A stretch of DNA of 64,000 nucleotides, from NCBI GenBank assembly GCA_007449985.2, contig VIIQ02000106.1:310001-374000 (forward strand). The letters run 5' to 3'. The translations under genes and the position numbers were made by a program. The stretch comes from Desmodesmus armatus. Taxonomy: Eukaryota; Chlorophyta; Chlorophyceae; Sphaeropleales; Scenedesmaceae. Under the pieces are notes generated by a model, which made no database searches, was not told the DNA's origin, and was given only the letters and a program-made list of their open reading frames with translations. Positions 12,201 to 24,200 of the stretch are shown here, piece after piece (positions within the stretch are counted from its first letter, which is position 1; each line of letters begins with the position of its first letter).

Positions 12201-15200
12201 TGCCTCTGCACCTCCCTCGGCCCTAGCCCTGTGTGCGCCCCCAGAGCGATCTGTGGGGCCGCGGGGAGCCAGCTGCACCTGCTCCCACCGGGGGCGGCCA
12301 CCGCCACGTGACCGCACCTGCTTCTCAAGGACAGCCCCCTTCCAGCGCACCTTCACCCCCTCAGCCCTCAGCCGGCTGGCTTCCGGCCCCAGCTCCCGGC
12401 GCTGCGCCCGCTCAGCCTCTGACAGCAGCTGCTCAACATAGACCTGATGACCCTGGCGAGCCAAGGCCATGCGGGTGCGGCCCCCCAGCACCACCTCCTC
12501 CAGCTGAGGCGAGCGCAGCAGCACACGGTAGAGGGCCATCGGCTGCCGTGCAGGCCGCCTGCTGGCTGAGTTGGGCCCACCACCAGCACCCGCCCCTGCA
12601 TCAGCACCTTGCCGTGCTGTGCCGCTGCTGCCCGAGGACCCCGTCGCTGCTGCTGCCTGGTCACCTGCCTGCCCCGCACCTGCTGCACGACCGCTGCTGC
12701 TGCTAGGGCCTGCTGCATCACCACCGCCGCTGCCGCCTGCCCCACCTGCATCTCGCGGCTCAAACACCACTGTCACAGCCAAGATGCTGGTACGGCTGAT
12801 GGTGCGCGCGCTGAGAATGGCCTCAGCAACTGCGTCCGGGGGCGTGCCGACTGGAGCCCAGGCCCCAACTGCCCCATGCTGCGCAGAAGCTGCCGCCTGC
12901 TCCCGCAGGCGCTGGTTGGCTTCCTCAACCTGGGTGAGCCTGTCGCGCAGGGCCGCCAGCTGAGTGGACTGGTTGGCCTGCTGCATGTGGGCCTCCGCCC
13001 CCTTATCAGCTGCTGCCTGGAGCTGTGCAGCAGCCTCGGCGCTGCTGAGGCCAGCCCTTTCCAGGCGGCTAAGGGCATCCTGCGACTGTGCCTTAGCTGC
13101 TGCAGCCTCCTCTGCCAGCAGCGCTGCGGTGGCCTGCAGTCCTTCAACCTGGACAGACAGGGACTCCAGCACCGCCACCGACACAGTTGGATCGCTGCTG
13201 CCCCGCTGAGCTGCAGACTGTTCCAGCTGTGCAAGCTTCTGCTTGAGGGTGTCTGTGTCGTCCTGGAGGATCAGGGTGTCACCTTGCACCATTGCACAGC
13301 GCTGCAGGAGCTGCTCAAGGAGGCTGCTGAGCACCAAGCTGGTGGTAGCTGTCTGTTGGACGAGCCTCATGACCAGAGGGTCCTGGCCATTGGGACCCTC
13401 CTGCACCTGGCGGCCCAACTGCTGCATAGCACCAACCTCGTCCTGCAGCTGCTTCATAAGATGAGCTGGAGAGCCCGGGGGCAGAGGCTGGGTAGGGTCA
13501 GGCGGAGGAGGCCCGTCCTCCTGCTGCTGCTGCCCTGGCGACCCCTCAGGCTGGTCTGGCGGTCGCTGCTCCTGCTGCTGCTGGGGGCTTGCTGCCTGCT
13601 GCTGTTGCTGCTGCTGCTGCTGTTGTTGCTGCGTCTGTCCCTGCTGCTGGCCCTGCTGCTGGCCCTGCTGCTGTGTCTGCAGCTGCTTGCGGGGCTTGTG
13701 CTGTTGCTGCTGGGGCTGCTTAGACCCGCCCTGACTCTGGCCCTGTTGCCCCTGCTGCTCCTGAGGGTTGAGGAGGGCTGCAGACCTGGCAGCTGGTGTG
13801 AGGAGGGCTGCAGACCTGGCAGCTGGGGCGGTGTGAGCCTTGGCCCGGGGCCCAGCGGTGCTGGCTGAGCCACGGGGGCGCTGTCCTGGGAGGGACAGCT
13901 GCTGGTGCTGCTTGCCTGGACCCGCATCCGCCCTTCCCTGGTCCTGCGAGTGCTGCTGCTGCGCATCAGAGGCCCCTGGAGCCTCTGCACCAGCTACAGA
14001 CTGCTTTGCCTTGGCTGCTTGAGCCCGTGTGCTGACACGGTCTGCTGCTGCAGCTGCAGGCTGGGTGCCTGTGGCCCCCTCCTCTGCGTTACCCTTGCCG
14101 CTGCCCCCGTTCTTGAGGCCCTGATGGGCGTCGGAACCCCCTGCACATGCCTCAGGGCCCCCATCGGGCCTCTTCACCGGGCTACGCTGAACCATCATCG
14201 TAGATGGCCGTTACAGCTATAGATCGCCAGCCAGACCCGCCCGGCTGCCCAGATGCCACGCAAACCCTTCTAAGGACTATACTAAACTATTCTAAGCTGT
14301 GTATTAGGCAAGCTGTCGCTGCCACTTTGGTTCCCTGAAGTACTTGCTCAAGACGAAACACGAAACGAAAACGAAAACGAAACGGAAACGGAAACGTAAA
14401 CGAAACGAAACGAAAACGAAAAATTGCATGCGTAATGTGTTTGGGCGAGCGTGGAGGTTTGCACAGCCGCAGCTGCAGCGGGCTTTTGCACCCGTGAGAT
14501 GCAGTCTACTTCATCAGTGCGTCTCTGCTGGCTGTTGCCTGCATCTGTTACTTCAACCAGCTGACGGTCAATGCACACTGCTGAAAATGCATGTTGTACC
14601 ACACTGCATGCCTGCTGTTTGTTGTCTGCAACTATCACTCCGACAGGCCGACGGTCAGATGCGCACTGGGCGGGACATCACAGTCGCTGCTCTGCTGGGT
14701 GCGGAGGAGTTTGGCTTTGCCACTGCTCCCCTCATCACACTGGGCTGCATCATGATGCGCAAGTGCCACACCAACACATGCCCAGTGGGCATTGCAACGC
14801 AGGTGAGCCTCAGGCCCTTTCACTGTAGGGATGCATGGATTGTACTAGGGTGAATGATATTGCGTGCAGCACCAGCTTTGCGTGCGGCTGCACCTTGCGG
14901 CATCGGTGCAGTGTGCTGGTGCATGATGCTGCAGCAGAAACAGAAGAGCGGGCCCAAACTCAACAGCCGAGCTCACCAGTTTCATGCTCACCGGCGCAAG
15001 GTGTGCTGCAAACACGCCAGTCCTCCTGCCAGATTTGCTGGCAAGCTGGAGCACGTGAACTTTCTTTTTACTGAGCTTTTTACTGAGCCTGAACCGCCTG
15101 AACTGCATGTGCATGCAATCTCACACTCTGCAGGACCCTGAGCTGCGTGCCAAGTTTGCTGGCGAGCCCGAGCACGTCATCAACTACTTCTTCATGGTGG

Positions 15201-18200
15201 CAGAGGAGATGAGGACCTACATGGCAGGTGGGTGGAGGCAGCAATGACAAAAAGCGGGGTTGCCATATCTGAACTGTATCGTGAAAGGCGGGGATGTTTT
15301 TGAATCAGGATGTATGGGGTTTTGTGAGACTGTATGAGGGGCTGCAAGGAGGCAGTGCTGATTGGGATAATACGTTGGCATCCTCCCCTGGCGAAGACGC
15401 ATCATGCAGCCTTGATTGGTGCTGTATGGCAGCACCATGCAACAACCATCACGTCACCAGGATGATCTGGCAGCACATGCGCTGATGTTGTCAAAAGCTG
15501 TGGCAATCAGGTCCACCCGCAAGCGCAGCAGCAGGTTACGCAAGTCCACTGTTGAGAAGTGGATGAAAAGAAGCGGTGGTGTGTGCATGTGTGCTGCAGA
15601 GAAGGTTGTCCGCACAGTGAAGGAGATACCGCACAGCTGCTGCTGATGTTGCTAGAAGTGTGAAAAGTGTGAAAGCTGCTGTTGCGTTTGTCATGTGTGC
15701 TGCAGAAATGGGCTTCCGCACAGTGAAGGAGATGGTGGGCCGTGCTGACATGCTGGAGGCAGATCCCGACGTGATCAACAGCAACCCAAAGCTGTCAGGC
15801 ATCGACCTCAGCAGGCTGCTGCTGCCAGCTGCCACACTCAGGCCAGATGCACCCCAGGTGAGCGGTTGCTGTTCGTAGTTATTTTATCATGAGTCATGAT
15901 TACTAATTATTACTAATTGGTAGTGTCCATTGCTACTGTGTCAGCAATGTTGTTGGCATTTGTTGGTGGAGCAATTTTCAGTGTGGGGTGTGTGCCAAAT
16001 GTGTTTTGGGGGTGTTTGACCGTCTTGCCACACACCAGGTTGCTGCTCCATACAGGCCAACAGTTGGTGGAGTTGAGTTTTTGTCTCACACGCTCGCTGT
16101 TCTTTTCCTTCTGCAGACCTGCATGATGAAGCAGGACCATGGGCTGGACACCGGCCTGGATGTGTTCCTCATCCCACACTGCAAAGCAGCCCTGCCGGAC
16201 GGCCCAGGAGACCTGCAGCCTGAGCCTGTGTAAGTACGCTGTGCTGTGCTGTGCTGTGCTGTGACTGACCAGCCAGGATCATGTAAATGCCTTACCGAAA
16301 CGCCAGTCAGTGTGTGCTGGCGTTCTTTTAGCAGGAAGTGTCATGTGCAAGTGGTAGACACTGTCGGCATCTGTTAGCTGCTTCCAGGGCTGTTTTTGTT
16401 CAGGCAGCAGTGACTGCATTACCCAGTAATGTGATCATCATTGAATGATCTGTGTTGCTGACCACAGGTACGTGGAGTTTGGTGTCCTCAACACACACCG
16501 TGCCGTGGGCACCACACTGAGCCATGAGGTCACAAAGCGCTTTGGTGCTGCTGGCCTGCCTGACGACACCATCCACGTGAAGCTCACTGGGCACGCCGGC
16601 CAGAGCCTGGGTGCTTGGCTGTGCAAGGGCATCACCATTGAGCTGGAGGGAGACGCGAATGACTATGTTGGCAAGGTGAGAGCTGGGCTGGCAGCACTGC
16701 ATGCAGCTGCCTCGGGACGATGTAGCGGTTGTGTGGCCAGCATGCATGCAGGGCCCCTGCTTGTGCACCGCCCCTAATAATCAGTGCAATTGAAGTTACA
16801 GTACAGTATTTTGGGGACAGGGTCCCAACCTCAGCACCAGCCAGCGAGGGAAGGGCTCATGACGGTGCCCCCAAGGGCCTTCAACTTGTCGTACCCCAGT
16901 CTCTCAGGTCAGGTGTGGCAATTGAAGTTGTGGTGAAGCCGTGCAGCGCGCAAGAGAGCTAGGGGATGATGGGTACTCATTGCAAATAATCGGACATGTC
17001 ACCTGCAAACCCTGGTATGTGTGCGTGTATTGCTTGCTGCAGGGTCTCTCTGGTGGCGTGCTGGCCGTTTACCCTCCCAAGGAATCTACCTTCAAGCCGG
17101 CAGAAAATATCATCATTGGCAATGTGGCGCTGTACGGCGGCATCAAGGGAGAGGCATACTTCAGGGGCCGCGCTGCTGAGCGCTTCTGCGTGCGCAACTC
17201 AGGTGCGATTTTTCTTCATTTGGCCAAGACCAAGCGCGTACACGCGCACGTGTGTCCCTTGTTGCCTTTTTCCCAGTGCAACACATGTAACAGGCTCAGC
17301 AATGTATGCGGGTGTCCCAGCACAATTTGGACATCACGATTATCTCCCCAGGCATCCATCGCTTGGCGAGCTCTGGCAAGTACATACATCACTGCACACA
17401 CATATCTTGACCAACTACAATCACACATCTTTCACATTTCTCCTGCAGGTGTGAAGGCTGTGGTTGAGGGCTGTGGAGACCACGGCTGTGAGTACATGAC
17501 AGGAGGTGTGGCGGTCATTCTGGGCCCCACTGGAAAGAACTTTGGAGCCGGCATGTCTGGAGGCCTGGCCTACGTGTACGACCCTGACAAGCAGCTGGCA
17601 GGGCTCAGCAATGCTGATGTCAAGGGTGACCTCATGCCTGTTGAGGTGAGTGGCTGAAGAGGTTTGACACGCAAGGCACCAGCTGCTCTGCTGTGTGCCA
17701 AGATGTGCAAGCCGTTTGTCATGATCACTATTACAGTACAGTATGTGCAGGCGGATATTCATGCTCACATACGTCCTCTTCGTATCAATCAGGGTGTGTA
17801 GGCATCAATGGTCCCAACTGTATAGTTATGTTTCCCAGACCAGCCGGGCGCCTACTCACATCGTAGTTGCCTGGCCAGCTGTTCAGTGGCGAGTCCACAC
17901 AAGCAACATCATGTCTTGCACTGAGCTGCTGGGGTATGCTTGCCCTGTTCTCTGTGGTATGTCGTGGTAGCTGGACAACACCAAGTGTACACAACTTGCA
18001 CAGCGTATCGCACTGGACTGTACTGGATGCTTGACCTTTCTTACTCACCGTGTTTTGTTACCTTCAGGAGTATGAGGATGTGCGGCAGCTGAAGAGCTTG
18101 ATCCAACGCCACCTGAAGTTCACAGGGAGCCAAGTGGCGCGCCAGATCCTGCTCAACTGGGACAAGGAGAGGACTAAGTTCATCAAGGTGAGGGCTGCTA

Positions 18201-21200
18201 GCTGCCGCTGTGGTGTGTGTCATCGGTGATGTGTCGCTGCAGGACCCGTGCCAGGGTTCAGCACACCAGTGTAGTTGAGACTTGAGGGCAGGGGGTTTGT
18301 CAGCACTATCACACAATGCATCGTTCCTTTCTAGGCTTTGGAATGCGTTACCAGAGCAGTCGTCACATCCGAACATTATGTTTGGCAAGATTCTTCATCC
18401 ATACAGCCAGCAGGAGCCTTCATGCTTTTTGCCCTGCCCAATCATTTCCCTGCATGGCTGCAGGTGTTCCCCCACGAGTTCCGCCGTTCCCTTGACCACT
18501 TCACCACCCGCAGGCTGATGCAATTTGATAGCACGCGTCAATCACCCAACCATCACATGGTAGCATGAAGCGTTTCTGCCTGTCTCTCCCCCCCCCTCTC
18601 TCACACACACAATGGCTGCAGGTGTTCCCCCACGAGTACCGCAGGGCCCTGGCCGAGGCTGACACCATCAAGAAGGCAGAGGAGGAGCAGAAGGCCGCCA
18701 TCAAGGCAGCAGGTCAGTAACTTGGGGTTTTGTTGCAAGATTTACCTTTCACGTCTTGTGACATAGGAAAAAAATGTCCATTTTATTTCAATGAGTGACC
18801 TGCGCCTCCCGCCCTATCCCGGCAGCCCCGGGGCCTGCGGTGCACATAAGTGAACAGAGCATCGCAAATGCTGCTGTTTGATACCCGGTTGCTGGCCAAC
18901 TGGCAACTTTGAGGCCGGGTGACAGCAGCACATCGCCATCGAAGGGTGGCACTCGCGGTGACCCATGCTATGTGTTGTACAGCTCCATCGTAACACAAAC
19001 AATCAGTTAGCACGATTATAAACTGCGGACCTAGCGCGGGGATCAGTGCGATGTTGCTCAACTCTGTAGGCGGGACTTGAATAGCAACAGCAGCAGCAGC
19101 CCACGCTGCTATTGTACACTACATTTGGACGTAACAGCTATACGGAGCCACTAATGTGATCGAAAAAAGAGTGCCGGCTCATGCCAGGTGCAGAACGCAG
19201 CTGGTAACAGCTGGTAACAGCTGGACCCCTGCATTGCATACGCACTGCCATGGTGCATGAGCCAACAATGCTTGAACATTGGGGGAGCATGCATGCTGCT
19301 AAGAAAACTCAGCACGTCTGAATACAATTCCTGCTCAATGGGCTTCAGTAGCCTGGAAGCTGCACGCTAAGTGCACAGCCAGACAGGTACATTACCACAG
19401 TGTGCCCAATGGCAGGACGACCCCTGGCGCAGAGGTGGTCATAGCTCTCGGCTTTACTGATGCTGGTGTAACCGATACCGGCAGACAGGGGCAAGCTGAT
19501 GTAAAGGGCCATTCAGTCCACAGTTGCACCAGTGGTGCACCAGCTGCGGCGTGCACCAGCTGCAGTCTGCTGTGATTGCTACTTTGGAGTGCACACTGCA
19601 TCATGCATACAATAGCAGGCGTTCTCTGCCTGCTCCTACAGCAGCTGCTGTCAGCACTATACTGTTGTTAGCATCAAACTGCTGAGGGGCGCCGTGTGCA
19701 GCCGCAGTGCCCAACGTTGCCGTTGCACAAGCCAGACTACGGGCACTGCTGCTATACTTGCAGGCCAAGGCCAGTGCTTCTGTGTTGGGTTGCTCAATGT
19801 GCTGCTTGCGGCAGGGCCCCAAAGCCTGGAACATCAGCATGGGGATATCACACTTTCGAATCTTGCCTCACGCGCTGCAAGATTTAACTTTCACGTCTTA
19901 TGACATAGGGGAAAAATGTCCATTTTATTCTGAATGAGTGACCTGCTGCTCCCGGCTTATCCCAGCCACGCCGGAGCCTGTAGTCCATATATATGAATAG
20001 AGTGTCGCACGAGCTCCTGTTTGATACGCGGTTGCACGCTAATAGGCAGCATCGAAGCCTGGTGACAGCAGCACATCACCATCGATGGGGTGGCACTCGC
20101 GGTGACCCATGCTGGTGTGCTGTACAGCTCCATCATAACGCAAAATTTAAAAAAGCATGAAAATACTCTGCGGACCAGGTGCGGGATCAGTGCAAAGTTG
20201 CTCGACTCTGTAGGCGGGACTTGCACAGCAGCAGCAGCCCACGCTGCTATTGCACGCTACATGTGGACGTAACAGCTATTTGGCGTCCTTATGTGATGTA
20301 ACCAAGGGTGTCGTGTGATGCCAGGTGCATAATGCAGCTGATTGTACCAGCTACACCCCCGCATGCGCAATGCCGTGCTGCGTGAGCCGGCAATGCCCAA
20401 CAATTGAGGAAGCATGCATGCTGTAAAAAACCTCAGCATGCAAGTATGACAGGTTTGCTCAAAGCGCTGCTACTGCCTAGCAGCAGACATGGGTGAGCTG
20501 GGGCAAAGGGCCACTCAGCTATGAGCGGGGGCCCTGGCACAATTACTCCAGTGCACGAGCTGCAGCGTGCCTGCTCCTGCAGTTGCTGTAAGCACTATAC
20601 TTTTGTAAGCACTATACTTTTGTAAGCACTATACTGCTGAGGGGCGCCGTGTGCAGCCGCAGTGTCCAATGTTGCCGTTGCACAAGCCAGAGGGCAACTC
20701 CTGCTATACTTGCATGCCAAGCCACTGGCGGCCAATGCTTCTGTGTTGCGTTGGCCAATGTGCTGCGTGCAGCAGGGCCTCAACGCCTGGAACATCAGCA
20801 TGGGGAGATCAAGCTTTCGAATCTTGCCTCGCGCGCTAATTGGTTTTTTGTCATGTTATTATGAAATTGTGTTCACATTTGCACGGTGCAAGGTCAGCCC
20901 GACAACCTGTAGAGAGCAAAAATGCAGCAGGTCAGTCCTGTCAGCATTTGCTGTGATTACACGATGTGCTCAGTCCGGTCAGGGTCTGTTGACACTTCCA
21001 GGGCTCTGGCCAGCTTGAACATACTGCAGCCATTTACCCAACCATTCAACCACGTGACCGCACGCAATCTTACTTCTCTGACACTCTTCCTCCCCTCCAA
21101 TCCCTCTGGGCTCTCCCTTTTCCTGTTCCATAAGCCTCTGGCTCCGTTGTGATTTGCTCGGCATTTTGCTGAGCCAATCACTGTCACTTTCTAACTGTTT

Positions 21201-24200
21201 TCCTGTGCAGGCCTGGAGGGTGTTGATGCCTTTGAGAAGCTGAAGGCGCAGGCCGCCAAGGCCAGCGTCCAGCACCCACCGAAGGCGCTGGAGCTCCCCA
21301 TGCCCAAGATGCCTGACCCTGCCATTGCCAGGGCAGCTCTGGAGGTAACAGCAACCCTCTGTTTTGGTTCTGTTTTTATTTGGTTCTGGTTCCCTCTGAT
21401 TTGCTCTGCCATTTCCGTGATATCAAAGAACGGCTGGTATGAAACAAAATGGCTGGCATGAGCTCTTGAGTTTCACAGGGACAGGTGTAACTTTTTTTGT
21501 TGCTTTTGTTGTAGGTGACGGCACGTGAGGGCCTGCCAGTGAAGGGCACCAATGCCAAGGCATGGGAGGATCTCAGGCCCAAGATTCTGCACGACACAAG
21601 GCCTGCCAAGGTAGGGTGCGGGGGCTGGACTTGGAGTGTGGACTCTTGCTGCTGTGCATGGCGACATGCCTGGGAGCTGTCTCAGCCCAGCTCGTTGCAT
21701 GCAGCGTCTTAGCCCAGTTCGTTGCATGCAGCCTCCGGTTGCTGCATGGGAGGACGTGAGAGCCCAAGTTGCATGACAGACAGCCTCTGTATAGCCGCTC
21801 ACTGTTCCTTGGACTCTTGTGGGATGCTCAGCGTTGCCGAAGGTTGGTTGTGACAAAGCCAATAATCAGTTCCAGTCACCGTCACAGTTATTCGCTCAGC
21901 AAAAAGGTGAGCAACCCACAAGGGAGCTAGAGGCTCACGGGGAATGCACCGATGCATTTCTTCCTGCAGGCCCGCGGTTTCATTGAGTATAATCGCGCCC
22001 CCCTGGGCTACAGGCCAGTTGAGGAACGTGTCGAAGACTGGGGGGAAGTGATGGAGAATGCACCAGTCAAGGCGAGGGAGGATCAGCTCTACACACAGAG
22101 CGCGCGCTGCATGGAGTGCGGCACACCCTTCTGCCACCAGCTGGACAGCGGCTGCCCCCTCGGTGAGTTTTGGGGGGGGGGGGTGTATGTTGGCGTCAAC
22201 TGGTGTGTCCAAGCAACAAAGGTCCCGCTCAGTTTCATGCAGGGTCTGTCAAAGTGGATCCACGACACTTTCATTGGCATGCATCACCTTCAGCTTGCAA
22301 CGTTTTTGGTTGAGGTGTCAACTGGTGTCTAGGCAATAGGAGATGGCTCACTTGCATGCGGAATTCTGCTACATGCAGAATTGCTGCGCTTGCTGAGCAT
22401 GTGGCATGCCATTCTCAAAGACAGTACTGGCTGCTGACAGAGAGACGTGCTGTTCTTGTGCGTGTAAACACGCAAATCGTATCACATGCAGGCAACAAGA
22501 TCCCTGAGTTCAATGATCTGGTGCACAAGGGCCGCTGGAGGGAGGCACTGGACAGGCTGCTGGAGACAAACAACTTCCCTGAGTTCACAGGACGTGTCTG
22601 CCCAGCCCCCTGCGAGGTAAGCAAGGGACCGGTGCCGACATCAAAGGGTTTGTGATTGATGTTGTTATGGTGGCATGCTGTTGGTTCTCATGACGCGGTT
22701 GCGCATACAGTACCTGGTAGTGCTGTGTGTGTAGGTTCCTGCAGCACGCATGTACTAGTGGCACAAGAATGTGAATGGGTGTTGCTGACTGTGTTGCTGT
22801 CCTGCAGGGTGCGTGTGTGTTGGGCATCAACCAGGACCCTGTGACCATCAAGACCATGGAGGCCACCATTATCGACAAGGCCTTTGAGGAGGGCTGGATG
22901 GTGCCACGACCACCAAAGGTGGGGCCCTGCGTCATTCTTGTCAGTGCAGCACAGTACGGTACAGTGCAGTACAGTACAGTACAGTACAGTGCAGAATACC
23001 TTCTGGCAGGGGAGTGTAGTGTTGGCAACATGAATTTTATTGTGAGGGAGCCAGGATAGCTTTGTGAGAGAGCAGAGGTTCAGTCAACCACCTTGAGGTC
23101 TGAATGTGTGATGTCCTATGTGACAGGAAGGCACGGGCATCCAGTGCCCTTGTGCTATGGCATGCATGTGTCACGTGCAAGTGTCAGCAAACCTTCACTG
23201 AGTGATTTCACTGTTGCTATGGGTTGTTTCAAGGGGGCTAACATCCCTCTGGATTGGCTGCTGGTATTTGTGTTCATGCAGGTTCGCACAGGCCGCCGTG
23301 TGTCCATCATTGGCAGTGGACCTGCTGGCCTTGCTGCTGCAGACCAACTCAACAAGATGGGCCATGAGGTAAGCAGCCGCTGTTGGTGGTTGTCGGTTCT
23401 TGCACATTTTGGGCCTGCAGGCAGGCTGTTGTATGTTGTTGGTTGTACAGGCAATTCGAGCTCGAAGTGTGTGCCAAGGCTCTGCTCCACAACTCAGGTG
23501 TGAAGTGACACTGAGAGGAGCTGTTTTTGCACCAGTTGGGCAGAAATTGTCGTCGTAGACATGGTGCACACATCAAGAATTGTTACTGCAAACTCTTTTT
23601 TGTGCGTGTGTGGTCGCAGGTGACCGTGTACGAGCGTGCTGATCGCATCGGCGGCCTGATGATGTATGGAGGTGAGTAGTGAGTCCACAAGACCATGGGC
23701 AAGTGGAAAGGGGCATCCACTTGTGCCAGTTTCATGGCTGCAGCTGTCTTCTTTGTGGCGATTGGGCAGGGGTAGTGGTGGGTCTTGCATGCTGGACTTG
23801 CACACCATGCACACCTTCCCTAGCCTGGACCCACGTCAAGGGTGCTCAATAGTCATTGCATCCACTCACGCTATTGCTGGCTCACACCCCCACTCGCTTG
23901 CTCCCCATGTGCTTGGCAGCAGTGCCAAACAAGACAAACAAGATTGACTCAACCACTCCAATTATTGCATCCAGTCAACGCCATCGCTGACTCACAACCC
24001 CACTCGCTTGCTCCCTGTGTGCACCACTACTCCCCGTGTGCACTCACGCCACTGCTGACTCTATTCCTTACTCGCTTGCTCCCCATGTGCCTGGCTGCAG
24101 TGCCCAACATGAAGACAGACAAGATTGATGTGGTGCAGCGCAGGGTGGACCTCATGGCACAGGAGGGAGTCAAGTTTGTGACAGGTAAATGGCATTGCTG

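Larger units (their letters stand above)
8131..14200 (-). mobile_element. LINE (non-LTR retrotransposon), two-ORF, L1-like, antisense in a GOGAT intron
   Basis: A nearly complete LINE occupies most of the 6.7-kb intron between exons 7865-7977 and 14647-14802, opposite to the host gene. Reading on the minus strand: ORF1 (14198-12171), ORF2 endonuclease (12174-10492), ORF2 reverse transcriptase (about 10540-8367), then a ~230-nt 3' UTR. Its 3' end is inferred near 8131 because the same 3' UTR recurs in three truncated copies (57.1-62.0 kb) that diverge at the equivalent point. The 5' boundary is uncertain: a (CGAAA)-rich simple repeat at about 14355-14425 may be in the 5' UTR or just outside. 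No target-site duplication was recognised. Confidence 0.9.
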
